Assembly (NCBI GenBank): GCA_916613615.1
Contig: OU744735.1
Coordinates: 43,924,468 to 43,988,467 of the forward strand
Direction of reading: 5' to 3'
Origin: Steromphala cineraria
Taxonomy: Eukaryota; Mollusca; Gastropoda; Trochida; Trochidae
DNA length: 64,000 nucleotides
This document shows, in pieces, positions 46,701-56,878 of the stretch (positions are counted from its first letter, which is position 1; every line of letters begins with the position of its first letter). The notes below the pieces were generated by a model. That model was given only the letters and a program-made list of their open reading frames with translations. It was not told where the DNA came from and did no database searches. The position numbers were made by a program, and so were the translations under genes.

Positions 46701-49700
46701 TAATCAAGAAAATCTAACATAAACATTTGGTCAGTGTTTTAGGGAAAGTGGAAGTATGTCTGACAAAGGATTGATGATGATTCCTTTATGAGGAAAATCT
46801 AACATAAACATTTGGTCAGTGTTTTAGGGAGAGTGGAAGCATGTACCCACCAGCCTGACGAAGAATTGAATGATAATTCCTTTACAAGGGAAAATCCAAG
46901 GGAAAGTGGAGATGTGTACCATCCAGCCAGACAAAGGGTTGGATGATGATTCCTTTTTTAGGAAAATCTAACATGTGGTCAGTGTTTTAGGGAAAGTGGA
47001 AGTATGAATCTTCCAGTCTGACACAGGATTGGGTGATGGTTCCTTTATAAAGAAAATCTAACGTTTTGTCAGTTAGAAAAAATGAGGTATGTACCGACCA
47101 GCCTGATCAAAAATCTGACATTTGGTCAGTTAGGGAAAGTGGAAGTCTGTACCCACCAGCCTGACGAAGGCGTTGTATGTGATGGACTTGCTGGGGTTGT
47201 AGTCGACAAGGTCCATGACGGCGTACAGTTTGGAGCGGGGGATGAGACGTCTGTACGAGTCCTCCAGGAGATGCTGTCTCAACTCATTGTTGGTGATCTG
47301 CTCCCCTCCGTACACGAACTGAGCAAATAATGGAGACTTTGGTGTCTTCCTTGCATCGTCATAGTTTTAAAACAAACTTCTATGAATTTTATAAATATGT
47401 ACTTGAATTTTATTCGTCTGAAAATATTATTCAAAGTTATATAAACTGATTATATTGCACATACATGCATAAATACATTATACGTAAATTCACATTCGAA
47501 TGTCCAGTTAACACAAACAATTGTTGCATTATCATAACGGTACAGTTTGTACACCTATATTTTGTCACTATTCTGAATTCTGAATGTAACATTTAACAAA
47601 AACGTTGATCTTCCTTTTATAACAATTGGCATATATGTTTCAACAACTCAAAGAGTGTCACTGTAAAGGTTGTCTTTATTCGACAATACTCTGTATATAC
47701 CTTCTGAAAGTGCATTAACTGGTTATCAATAAACAACTGTTAGCCAATCGCTCTTGATTTAATAAATTTTTCTATCCTGCAACTTGCTCAGGATTCTGTA
47801 GCTAATAACTTTCGCCAACTCGATAGGGTAGAATATTTAGATGTATTAATCATCAATGTTCTAAATGTATGGACAAGGGGAAGGGGTTAGGTCGTAATTG
47901 ATCGAGAAGGTAGATAAAGAAAGAACTTACCCCTTGAAACAGTGGTCTGAAATTCTGAAAATGAACAGAACATTCACATTAATTCTGCATGAAAGTCAAA
48001 TGCATGTAATAGAAATATATAACCCAGCCAAGTCATTTTAGTTTTTAAGAAAGTCAAAATAATAGGAATGTCGGTCCTCAATGGCGTAAAAAATCTAGAA
48101 TCCCAAACAATTAAAGACTTGATATTGACACCAGAATCATTGATTTAAATGAAAAACGATTGAAGCTTTCTCAACATAGCTAGTTGCAGTATTTTACAAT
48201 CAAAAGTTCTTTTAAGTATATACAAATTAGGCAGGTCACACAGAAACGTAAACTATTAATCCAATTCTTGGTTTCTTATATCATAAACATATTTGCAATA
48301 AGCGTATACACCAACATCTTAAGGATATATTCTATGTCATATACTTCATATATTCACCGCAGTGATACAAGAAAGAGGAACAAGCGAGATCTTAATACAA
48401 AGTTGAGCATTAACAACAGATCCATTACTTCCACTTAAACGAGAATAAGAAACGTCAACGATAGAAGAAATAGTAAAACTTATTACCAAACTTTAAACAG
48501 CCAGACCTATGCATTTCACACAAACAACAATATTACTGACAGGTTATAAAAACTCAATGCATTTACACATTCCTATTGCAATGATAAATAAGTTGTTTTT
48601 GTTTGGATCGCATGTAGACATTATCATGTACCACATAATCTTTAAAACTGGCAAAAAGTAATTGGCTAATGGATCTAAACATCCATAGAAGGTATACGTA
48701 GAAGAAATCTTAAAGGGGCAGTAGCACGTTTTACGTGGAATACAAGGTGATGTCAGGAAAATGAAAATTAATTGTTCCAATTGAAAGACAATGTATTGAA
48801 ACTAAATGGAGCAGTAATAAATCAAATATATAACGTAAAGTTTAGCCATGCGATTCCTTTTTCCTACACAATATGATTTAAAGGCGTTCACACAAAATGG
48901 CCGCCAGTGGATTTTATGTGAATCTTCATACTTTGTCCTCTGACTATGGATGATTGTCTTGGGTAATGAGATATTTGACACTGTCAAAATAAATCATTTA
49001 GCATTAACTTACAATTATAAGTGAAAACTTTAAAACATAAAACTTATCAAAAACGTCCTACTGCCCCTTTTAATATAATTCATACCAAGCTACGTTACTC
49101 AGTAAGTTGCTTGAACTTTGATTTATGTAGATTTGGAATTAAACCTGATCCTAGCTGTGAGTGTGGTAATCATGTTGAGAATTGTTATCATTATTTGTTT
49201 GAATGTCCGTAGTATAATCAACAGAGAATAACACTATTGACATATTAGTTCATTCATTCATTAGTGAGACAAAACGTTTTGTATAGCAGACCGATATTCC
49301 CTTTTATGTATGTACCATTCCTTTTTCTATAGCAGACCATATTCCTTTTTTGTATGTACCATTCTTTTTCTTATGTTGCTCTCCTGTTAACTTTTTGTCA
49401 TCTGTTTGTAAAAAATGTAAATCAACTTTGTAAAGACATAGGAGGGGGTATTAGAAGTCGGATAACTTGTTCCTGATCCTTTTCTTCATGAATAAAATAT
49501 GTTGAACTGAACTAACATCCACAGAATGTTTATTTCCTCATCGGCCTACCTCTTCAAGGACCCGCCTAAGGATCACTGGATCTGTTGGGACGTCTGTGTA
49601 TACGCTGCTTGCCCTGCTGGATCTGACCGAGTACCCGGGTCTGTATAGTCGGTCACTGTTGTGACTGAGTCGGTCAAAGTCGCTGAACCGTCCGCTTTGT

Positions 49701-49738
49701 CGGCCAGCCCCCGGCCCGAGTCTTCCGCCCATATACAT
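37578..49738 (-). CDS. Rhomboid-family membrane protein with EF-hand-type N-terminal region
   Basis: Ten coding exons splice in frame into 426 residues: 49738-49550, 47954-47931, 47318-47157, 45573-45382, 43850-43696, 43085-42973, 40637-40537, 39861-39771, 39299-39204 and 37735-37578. Residues 1-65 are Arg/Gly/Ser-rich. About 60-125 form a degenerate EF-hand pair (NPSKSITYNAF loop). The rhomboid fold follows, from WRPPPFFIILLSLAQ at about 175. Length and layout match the RHBDL/rho-4 group of intramembrane serine proteases. The Ser motif GGSGG (Ser296) and the TM6 His in IGHFGGG (His367) are present. The TM2 HxxxN is replaced by Asp244 and Thr248 (HQGYVDLLLT). The first ATG after an in-frame TAA was taken as start. 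The substrate is unknown; activity is doubtful because the oxyanion-hole residues are altered. Confidence 0.92.
37800..38148. mobile_element. MITE family B, decayed copy
   Basis: Contains the family's inner blocks (AGGGGCAAGTAACTCCTGTT, TGATTGG, ATTCCTCGGA) and the right end GATTTTAATTAGACT. The left end is lost. It lies in the last intron of gene 3. Confidence 0.6.
38149..39203. other. Rhomboid gene last intron
   Basis: AT-rich intron with the decayed family B MITE at its 3' side. I see nothing else. Confidence 0.45.
39204..39299 (-). CDS. Rhomboid gene exon 10: catalytic histidine, TM6
   Basis: 96 bp, phase 1 both sides. GIGHFGGGLFAG contains the dyad His367. Confidence 0.9.
39771..39861 (-). 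CDS. Rhomboid gene exon 9: loop and TM5 start
   Basis: 91 bp, phase 0 in and 1 out. It encodes KWSELRKVDDGPVK and RMAVIILLG. Confidence 0.88.
40042..40235. repeat. Interspersed repeat family G, copy 2
   Basis: Matches 21380-21560 in the same orientation, from ATTACCCATATGGTTGG to GTGACGTCACTGTAGCCG. Confidence 0.6.
40274..40393. repeat. Foldback MITE
   Basis: ATTACCCTCGGAAGTGTGTC plus ATATGACTTTTAC is matched inverted at 40361-40393 (GTAAAAGTCATGTGACACAC, TTCCTCGGGTAAT), enclosing about 54 bp. It is next to family G copy 2. Confidence 0.7.
40537..40637 (-). CDS. Rhomboid gene exon 8: catalytic serine, TM4
   Basis: 101 bp, phase 1 in and 0 out. LVGGSGGTYCILGAH holds the GxSG nucleophile motif, Ser296. 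Confidence 0.92.
41017..41345. mobile_element. MITE family F, copy 1 (9-bp target)
   Basis: Inverted ends of nearly 60 bp (CATTCTCTCCCCACAGAGGC ... and GCCTCTGTTATATTACGC inward) are flanked by the perfect 9-bp duplication GTTGTTATG (41008-41016, 41346-41354). No coding capacity. Confidence 0.85.
41355..41443. mobile_element. MITE family E, copy 3 (89-bp foldback)
   Basis: A near-perfect hairpin of AAACCTAGCCTCAATATTAT and its inverse. Flanked by GTTGTTATG (left) and GTTGGTATG (right), a 9-bp duplication with one change. The left flank is also the right flank of the family F element. Confidence 0.85.
41496..42790 (-). mobile_element. Full-length mariner transposon
   Basis: 1295 bp between TA dinucleotides, with inverted ends CGAGGGGCGTTCAATAAGTG / CACTTATTGAACGCCCCTCG. 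Length, ends and coding content are those of a canonical mariner. It lies in the intron between rhomboid exons 7 and 8, in the same orientation as the gene. Confidence 0.95.
41585..42586 (-). pseudogene. Mariner transposase, one internal stop
   Basis: A DD34D-type transposase: an N-terminal HTH domain with RGRESLDDDPRSGRPS, then the catalytic motifs VTGDETWIHHWDPE, LHDNAQVHKS and YSPDLAPSDYFLF. All three Asp are present. The frame is broken only by a TAG at 41944-41942, just after TMNGQ, where mariners usually have Tyr; the same frame resumes at once. The single lesion and intact ends suggest a fairly recent insertion. Confidence 0.9.
42973..43085 (-). CDS. Rhomboid gene exon 7: TM2 and TM3
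   Basis: 113 bp, phase 2 in and 1 out. It encodes GYVDLLLTLVLQLF and WRIAILYIIGTLA. The HxxxN positions read D and T here. Confidence 0.9.
43696..43850 (-). CDS. Rhomboid gene exon 6: TM1 and L1 loop
   Basis: 155 bp, phase 0 in and 2 out. IIVFAVYA completes TM1, and the L1 loop carries RRYEVWRFLSYTFLHQ, the conserved RHBDL motif before TM2. Confidence 0.9.
43877..44310. mobile_element. MITE family B, copy 2
   Basis: Ends CAGTCTGATTAAAATCGGC and GTCGATTTTAATCAGACTG, with a 9-bp duplication AACGGGTAT (43868-43876 and 44311-44319). It lies only 26 bp upstream (on the transcribed strand) of gene 3 exon 5 at 43850. Confidence 0.85.
44320..45381. other. Rhomboid gene intron
   Basis: AT-rich intron; nothing recognised beyond the MITE to the left. 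Confidence 0.45.
45382..45573 (-). CDS. Rhomboid gene exon 5: linker and start of TM1
   Basis: 192 bp, phase 0 both sides. An acidic Ser/Gly linker (GEDTGDDRLGDSESGS) leads into the diagnostic WRPPPFFIILLSLAQ. Confidence 0.9.
46370..47156. repeat. Minisatellite of ~96 bp carrying copies of an exon end and splice donor
   Basis: At least nine degenerate units contain GGAAGTATGTACCCACCAGC..GACAAAGGATTGGATGATGAT and AAAATCTAACATAAACATTT. Starts include 46386, 46482, 46663, 46844, 46916 and 47091. The block GTACCCACCAGCCTGACGAAG equals the exon 4/intron border at 47149-47169. The array therefore grew from the real splice site into the intron. Some units lack the CCCACCAG part. Confidence 0.85.
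47157..47318 (-). CDS. Rhomboid gene exon 4: EF-hand-like region
   Basis: 162 bp, phase 0 both sides, acceptor GCTCAG|TTCGTG, donor GCTG|GTGGGT. It encodes ITNNELRQHLLEDS and LYAVMDLVDYNPSKSITYNA. Loop position 12 is Ala rather than Glu/Asp, so calcium binding is doubtful. Confidence 0.9.
47931..47954 (-). CDS. Rhomboid gene exon 3: 24-bp microexon
   Basis: Acceptor TTTTCAG|AATTTC, donor GGG|GTAAGT, phase 0 both sides. It encodes NFRPLFQG, bridging LEE and FVYGGEQ within the EF-hand region. Confidence 0.8.
48714..49069. mobile_element. MITE family A, copy 2
   Basis: Same ends and interior as the 22542 copy, in the same orientation. It lies in the intron between gene 2 coding exons 1 and 2, next to a LINE fragment. 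Confidence 0.85.
49074..49514 (+). mobile_element. LINE 3' fragment (non-LTR reverse transcriptase C-terminus)
   Basis: The plus frame reads LNFDLCRFGIKPDPSCECGN then HVENCYHYLFECP, a zinc-knuckle-like CxC..H..C pattern common at the C-terminus of LINE polymerases. A stop lies just after ECP. A 3' tail with AATAAA and the ending TGTTGAACTGAAC follows. The 5' part is absent. Confidence 0.7.
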
Positions 49739-49837
49739 GGTGCCGGTTAGTGTACGTCGGCCCACAGGGGGTTAATTTGGTTATGGTTGAGTTCTTCTAC
49801 GGGAAGTGTTTGATGGAGTTTGGTGTTATATCAGAAC
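49550..49837 (-). CDS. Rhomboid gene exon 2: 5' UTR and residues 1-63
   Basis: Acceptor TTTCAG|GTTCTG at 49837, 99 bases of 5' UTR with an in-frame TAA, then ACCATG at 49738 and 63 codons to donor GAG|GTAGGC. It encodes a Gly/Arg/Ser-rich, low-complexity cytosolic start (MYMGGRLGPG). An upstream GTG at 49765 is in frame but is not a plausible eukaryotic start. Confidence 0.85.
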
Positions 49838-52800
49838 CTGAAATGGAAAAAATATTTCACAATTATGTTTAGTTGATATCACTGACCATGAGATAAAACT
49901 TGTGAATATCATTTTGTATTGGAAAGTTATGATACATAAATCATTCATTTGGTCTTCCCGCAAAGTTCAGAGGTACATGTACTTTATTTTGGTATACGTC
50001 TATTACTTATATTATTTAATGTATTTAAAATAATCAAAATTGTTTTATCTATATTTTGATACATTCGCTTTGGTAGATGGTTTAATTAAGCTTAAAACAA
50101 ATTTCAACTTGCCATTCAAAAACTAAACTTTTCTAGTTCGATTTGTAATTTTAACATAGTCAGTTCAATGAAACAGTTGTCACTATAAGCTTTTTCCCTG
50201 TAAGTAGTGATTTCTTTTCCAGGACCGTTTGTATGTTCCTCGGTTATGGGAATGCATTTACGTGTGTGTGAAACATATTCAATTCTGTTTACTAAAGGAG
50301 TTCAGTCTTGTTGAATAATTAATCTATAAACTAGTATTCATTTAAGGCAGTAAAGAAATACTAGAAAGTATTTTGTTTTTGTGAATTTTGTAATGTTTAC
50401 AGTCTTTTTCTGCTATGTATAATCATCTCAATTGTTTTGCGTTTTCATATAAAAGATCAGTAGTAAGTTTTGTTTATATATTTTGGGGAATGCTTCATAT
50501 ACTCTTTACACAAACTCCAGTTCCCTTTTAAAGATTAAACACAAACGCCCTGAATTATACTTTATCAAACGATTTAATCACGTAAGTTAACAGCAAATAC
50601 CACCAGTTAAAACATTATGGATTGATGATTTAATAATAACTTCTGATTTATTTGATATTTCTTTGTCATATATAATTAGTTTATCGTGATCAATTAGTTT
50701 AATTGTTTCCTTCCTTACTAGTAGCGTATGTAGATATGTATCATTTTCAAATGAAGAAATTTAAAAGTTGTATTCGTATTGATCGTATGTTACGTTTACG
50801 TAATACATTGCAAAGTTTATCTTAATAATTTATATAAAATTTCAGTGAAAAATTACTAGCGTAAGAAATGGGAAAAGCTTAAAAAAATATTTAATACAAG
50901 ACCTGTCGGTCTAATGTATATCAATGTCATTTGCTTCAACAATATGTTCGAAGAAGAACTCCATATAATCACTTCTACATTTCTTTACACCATAAGAAGC
51001 AGGATACTTTATATCTCGTATTTCAAACAACTTTGTACATGTAAACAGAAGCACAATGTTTGTCTCTTGGCATGTAAAGGGTTAAAATAACCCGGGCAGG
51101 GTGTGACAGACATTGAACAAAGTATAAATAGTGTATACCTTATAACGTTCAGAGTAACCTGCTTTCCTTTATACTTAGTCACGCTTCGAGGAACACTCGC
51201 ATAAACCGTAAACATAACGCTGTTCAGTTAGACGAACTTTATATGCTTATACATGGGCGCATTCACTTCATGACCATTTTTCGTTTGTGTGTTATTTTAT
51301 ACCTTTCAAAGGTCTGTTCACTTTACATACCAAGACACGTTTCAAGTTCGCCTAGGTAATTTATTTCAGGTTTCAATAACAAGGCTGGTCAGTTGATTTT
51401 CTATATGTCTTTATATAGATATCTTATGTCTCCATGATAGCATAATGTGTGGGCATTGAAAAGCATACCGTTTTATAACTGCAGTTACTCTATCACATCT
51501 GTATATTTGTAGAATTCCAATTGTCTTCCTTATTCTGTCATATATATAATCGTTTTCTTTGTCGTACCTCTCTTTCCATTTTGTTGTATAATCATTGTTA
51601 TTAATAACATATATCTGCAGAAGTTTCAAAATTTCAATATTACCAAAATATAATATTTATATAATAATTATTCTATTTCAATATAACCAAAAGCATCTAA
51701 GCATTGTTGTCACAAAGAAAGATGCATGAGCGTTACTTTGATTTACCGCATAATCAGTAAAAATATTCATACGTGAACAATGGTTGTAGAAAACATCGGT
51801 AACTGCAAGAATGTTGTAATTGTGTAAGTGACACTACCTGACCTCGAAAACAGGTGAGGTCCCCTGCTTGTGTTAGACTTTATTTCGAGGTCAAGTCTCT
51901 TTTACTATAAACTACTAGGTACAACAAAAATAATGTATTCATAGTCTATTATACAGACACCAAAGCATTAATTAATTAAAGGAGTCTTTTGTTGTCTAGA
52001 ACATGTTGGCAAGTCTAGTTGATAAGTTTTTTTCAGGACACACATTTCAAATATAAAAAATCAATAATAACAGCCATGAACTCTCTTTTCGGGGACTTTA
52101 TGTTAGTCTCATTTTTTAATTATTTAGTGTGTTTAGGACTCAAAAATTGTTTAATATTGTCTGAAAATTGAAAACACAATAACATTCAGTTCAAGTTATA
52201 TTGTCAATTAGATGAATGAATGATTGACTAAGTTAAATAACAAGTGAAACCGTATTTGCATATTTTCATCATGAAACAATTTAGTATTTCCTAAGATCAC
52301 CACGGCATTCCTTTCATAAAATTACCTTTAATTTTGTAACTTTGAGATTGTTTTGGGAAACATACGGATTAGAATATTTGATATTTCTCTTCACATGCCA
52401 TGTATTATGTCAATTAGGATATGATATTCACACTTCTGAAAACATCAATTTCTTCTTCCCTCTATGATAACATACACAAGACGTATAAACGCTGATAAAA
52501 TAATTATCTGTTCGAGCAAATTTGCAAGATACTTAAATATTTATCCAATATACTTAAATCATTCATGACGTTTAACATATTAAAGCTATTGTCATAATCG
52601 ATGTAAGAATAAAAAAAATGGAGTTTCGAATAAACAGTACTACAAGTAAAATAATTTTAGGCTTATCTATATGTGTTACCACGTATATATACGCTTCTTG
52701 TTAATAGGTGTCAAATGCAGTAATACAAATTAATACCTCCGAATTTTCTCCTCTGTACCTAAACTATTCTTAGATCAAAACGTATATGAAAGTACTCGAA

Positions 52801-53114
52801 AACGTTTTAACATAGGCGTACGTCTGTTAAATTCAAATACTAGGCGTTCCTTCAGTACCACTTAACTTATAGCTAGCTTATATCTGAACTCACAACAGAA
52901 CTTAGGCCCAAAACCAAAACAAGTGTATGGAGGTTAAGCTAGAATCCAATATCATCTGAAGAAAACGTGCCCTCTTGATAAACGCGAAATATTTAATAAA
53001 CTAAATAACTACCCGGGGGTTAGTAGTACAAACTGATAATCTCATATCAAACAATAGATATAAACAATAACACCCACAATAATCCCCTTAATCCACAATA
53101 ACTCGGTTCCTCAC
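49838..53114. other. Probable 5' UTR intron of the rhomboid gene
   Basis: Very AT-rich. I see only an imperfect inverted pair ACCTGACCTCGAAA / TTTCGAGGTCAAGT at 51836-51895, and no exon. Confidence 0.4.
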
Positions 53115-53189
53115 CTCAGAAAATGCTATATCCAATATTTCCGTTACTTCGCAGTCACCCGGCTGTAGGCAGTTATAGTTATAAATATA
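53115..53189 (-). promoter_or_regulatory. Candidate promoter and noncoding first exon of the rhomboid gene
   Basis: A minus-strand TATA-like motif (TATATTTATA, 53189-53180) lies upstream of a short leader that ends at a strong donor, CTGAG|GTGAGG, at 53115. The next acceptor in order is 49837, giving a 3.3-kb 5' UTR intron. This is motif evidence only. Confidence 0.35.
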
Positions 53190-53566
53190 GCTCTCTATAG
53201 TCTAACTTCGCGTTTGTTGAACAGGGTGGGTCCGATGTGTTATAGCGGGTATTGTCCGCGTACACGGGGTATATCAACTCTATTCACCAAGTCACTCGCA
53301 CTCAATGTAGAATAGGGCGCGGCGAGTTGTGGACGTCATAACATTCATAACGGCTTTGAATAGGACATGAAATAAAAAGTTTTAGTTGTTATTTCTCGGA
53401 CATTAAATAAGTTAGCTTATGCATTGAAATGCCCTTTACGAACTCTTGGTTAGCGTTTAACATTTTGCGAGCAGTTTAAACACATATCGAAGATATAATT
53501 ATTAACGTATATTTCATATTTGTTTGATGGGCTTTCTAGAAGTTGCGATGACGAAGAAGATGAAGG

Positions 53567-53720
53567 CAATAGTAGACAGACAGACAGACAGACAAATATT
53601 TTATTTGAGTCTCACCTCAATCATGGTAAAAATATTACATAACATTTTAAAATTACATGATATACATAAAATACATTGAGTCACTTCATAAGAAGTTACG
53701 AGAGACTTAAAATAATAGAT
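53567..53720 (-). mobile_element. Retroposon 3' end with (GTCT)n tail
   Basis: On the minus strand a short conserved 3' body (AGTCTCTCGTAAC, GAGACTCAAATAAAATATT) ends in AATAAA and (GTCT) repeats at 53573-53594. A related end lies at 56345-56500. Confidence 0.55.
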
Positions 53721-54079
53721 ATAATAAAATACAATAATTTGTATGAATATACAACTTCTTTAACCTTTTTTCTTGTACAAACAACTCACTACCTATCTAC
53801 TGTAACAACATCATGTACATATATATATCCTGCTTTTCTCTGTCACCTGCATTACTTGCTATGTCGAAATGTCGCGAACTTGAATAAAGAAGTTGTATAC
53901 CCATAATATTGTCTTCATCTTCTTCGTATATTTAACACTTTTGAAAAAAATTGATGTAGTGATATCGTGATGAATGTAGTGCCAAGGCACCGTAACATGT
54001 TTTTATTTTGTATAATTATCATATGTTCAAACTTTATGATACAAATTTATTCATTCAATGATTCAAGATCGGCATTGTC

Positions 54080-54370
54080 TCACCACAGATAATGTCATGT
54101 TGATTTACACTCCTCAAAGTGAGGGATAGATTGGGAGGTGCCTGATTGGATCAAATCAGCGACGGTATGCCAAATCCTCATTTTGGCCACTGAATCATGG
54201 CAAAAACCCTTTCCATTCGAGAAGCGTTTTCATTTGCTAAAAAAAATTCAAATGGATTGTAGTGCAATTTGTTTTTCCGCAAAGGAAAACTGCCGGAAAC
54301 TGAGGATTTCGGCGAGTAGGAACAGAAGCAGTATCAACATGGCTTGACCAGTGAACAGAGGCTGTATCCC
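54080..54370. mobile_element. MITE family F, decayed copy
   Basis: Inner blocks GTCATGTTGATTTACACTCC, GAGGTGCCTGATTGG and TCAACATGGCTTGACC match the 41017 element; the outer ends are degraded. Confidence 0.6.
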
Positions 54371-54550
54371 CCCTCCTCCCCCTCGACATAAGAGGAATCT
54401 TGTCCATGAATCCTGACAAACCAGTTTCAAGGAATCCTCGCTTGCTGTACAAACAGCTTTGATAAAGATTGTGATGTAACCGGACAACGAAGCGCTCATA
54501 AAATCATCGCTAAATGCTCTCTAAATCATCTCCCTGGCACAAGTAAGCTT

Positions 54551-54850
54551 TAGTCTGATTAAAATTGGCATATTTCCGAGGAATAAAACGTTCGAAATAT
54601 TGACTTCAACGCGGATCGAACGTTTTCCTCTTCGACTGCATCCCCATAGGTAGCACGTTCTGATGATATTCACCTCAACTATCACAAGTTGTTCGGCAAA
54701 AGCCTTCGGAGGATACGGATACAGATACGGTTACTACGTATAGAGGCAAGTGTGTCCTGCACGTAAGCCTTCTGTTTCAACACGATTGCCGCCAGCAGTC
54801 TTAAAGTGCGATGTCGATGTGACAGGTCCGCTATAGGTATCGCCTGCATT
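54551..54850. mobile_element. MITE family B, truncated copy
   Basis: Left end AGTCTGATTAAAATTGGC and the following TTTCCGAGGAATAAAA are recognisable; the right end is not found. Confidence 0.55.
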
Positions 54851-55869
54851 AAACCGATAAAACGTCATGCGTTATTTTAGCAAGCCCAAGTGTTTATAGA
54901 GATATTGCCAGAAGCTGCAAATTCATTTGACGGAGAATTTTAGCTAAACGCTAATCTGTTCCTATTTTACTGTAATTCAATGTATAATATTTCTATCTAT
55001 TTAAATATATATTTATAGCACGTTTATCATGTTCTATGTACTTTAAAATAATCAATATGTACTTTTATACTTCATCCTATTTATTTATAAACTGTTGTTT
55101 TTTACGCGACATTTTTAGTCTCTCATAACCCTATTTCATTATTCGGGTGGCTCGACATGTCTTTTAACAATGTATCATTGTTTAGATCTATATAAGAGGT
55201 GAAACTGAATAAACTATCTGTCTGTGTGTCTGCGACCTACTGGGCTGCGCTCAGACCGAGGGGAGAGGATCGCTTGTCTGTATGGAATGGATATTTTGAC
55301 ATACCTCGGATATTGTAAGTCCCTTTTTTGCGCGAGACTAAAATGGGACCCGGATACCCGCTACTCGGCCAATACAGCAATACAGTTTTATCAATTTGAC
55401 CAATTACCTTTATACATTTTATTGCTCCATAGTAAAGAGATCACTGGTGTAGAAACACGGAATAAAGCATAACACTTCTTATCAAACATTTATTACCTTT
55501 CATAATATATACAATACAAATATCGTAACATTTCTATTTGACAACACACAATAAAATATTATATCGACATATAAAAGCTGCCTAGTATGTGTAAAAGACA
55601 TTTATCACTACACACTGCACTACACTACTACAGGGAAAAACAAAGTACATTCGGAAATGCTAGAAACATGTTTTTGTTGTGTGAATTGTGTTTTTAATAT
55701 AACAGATAATATTTTGTGGAAATATCTACTTGTGGAATATTGGTAATAATTAAGAGTCAAACAACATGGATTTTAGACAAAAAACTACACGAAGCACATG
55801 CAAAAACAATTTGAATGGATTGCTGAGAAGGCTATTTAAATTTAAAACAATGTTCATCCCAAGAAAATC

Positions 55870-56200
55870 ATTCTCTCTCCCCACAGAGGCAGATCAAGTC
55901 AAGAAATGCTGATATACATGCAGCCTCTGTTACATTACGCCGAAATCCCTGGGTTCAGGCAGTTTCCCCTGGTTGAAAAAAAAATGCAGCACAATCCATT
56001 TGAATTTCTTTATCAAATGACAACACTTCTCGCATGGAAAGGGTGGTTCATATCACAATGCCTTTGCGTCGCTGATTGCACAACTAACTTTGATTGCCTC
56101 CTATTAGGCATCTCCAATTCTATCCCACAAACTCGGCGTAATATAACAGAGGCAGTTACAATATTTCATGACTTGATCTGCCTCTCTGGGGAGAGAATGA
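55870..56200. mobile_element. MITE family F, copy 2
   Basis: Inverted ends CATTCTCTCTCCCCACAGAG and GCCTCTCTGGGGAGAGAATG, with the same inner TIR (CCTCTGTTACATTACGCC / GGCGTAATATAACAGAGGC). Target duplication not clear. Confidence 0.75.
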
Positions 56201-56344
56201 AGATAATACCTTATCTTCATTTTTCACTTACAGCCCTCCACGGCTGATTGCAATCGATCTTCTAATTGATTTACAGGGTATCTCCTTCAAGATGAACGCT
56301 GCTTGCTCTATGCACATCATATTGCAATTGTCTCCTATTACAAG

Positions 56345-56500
56345 ACCATGATTATGAGAGAGAGAGAGAGAGAGAGAGAATTTGTTTATTTGTGTCTCAT
56401 CTTATACATTCATAAAAAATATTCATAATACATGCATAAAAGATGTATAAGCCGCCAAAAAGGCTACAAGAGACAATTCATTAAAATCACATTAGACATT
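56345..56500 (-). mobile_element. Retroposon 3' end with (CT)n tail
   Basis: Minus strand: TGTCTCTTGTAGCC then GAGACACAAATAAACAAATT and a CT-dinucleotide tail (56362-56378). It resembles the body at 53567-53720. Confidence 0.5.
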
Positions 56501-56740
56501 AAAATATATTCCAATAATTATGTCATCTGTGACGGTTACCTATAACTTGATATGTATTACATTTATAGGTTAAAACATATTCATAAATAATTAACTCAAA
56601 CTTCTGGCGTTCACTGAGTGCGATTACTATTCCACACATTCGTTAAAAAAGTGTTACCTCTCATTTTAAACATTGTCGTGCAAATGGTGACAATTGTTTT
56701 CGTTCTCGGACAGACAGACAGACAGACAAACAGACGATAT

Positions 56741-56746
56741 TTTATT
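56741..56746 (-). terminator. Candidate polyadenylation signal AATAAA
   Basis: AATAAA on the minus strand, 90 bases after the unknown gene's stop. It is followed by ATATCGTCTGTTTG and a GTCT repeat, so it may instead belong to a retroposon tail. Confidence 0.35.
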
Positions 56747-56835
56747 ATCTCGGAGATCCATTTCTCTTCCTACAATCAGTCTCATGTTTCCTTTTTTCAC
56801 CAAGTGATTCTTGCAGTTGGAATGAAGGTGGTCTC

Positions 56836-56878
56836 CTAGAACAGGCTTCCGAACCAGCTTTTGGTACTTGATATATAT
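56836..56878 (-). CDS. Unknown gene exon 5 (C-terminus)
   Basis: Acceptor CTTTCAG|ATAT, 13 residues ending KSWFGSLF and TAG at 56836. The same DNA is open in another frame, so the frame rests on phase agreement with exon 4. Confidence 0.45.

Noticed and set aside
46370..47156. CRISPR-like array
   Set aside because: Units are long, degenerate and contiguous without unique spacers; eukaryotic minisatellite.
48802..48987. Repeated short ORF also seen at 22631 and 63058
   Set aside because: Same MITE family A interior in three places; not a conserved small protein.
49739..49765. Upstream start for the rhomboid protein at 49765
   Set aside because: It would need a GTG start; the first ATG after the in-frame TAA is at 49738 with a good ACC context.
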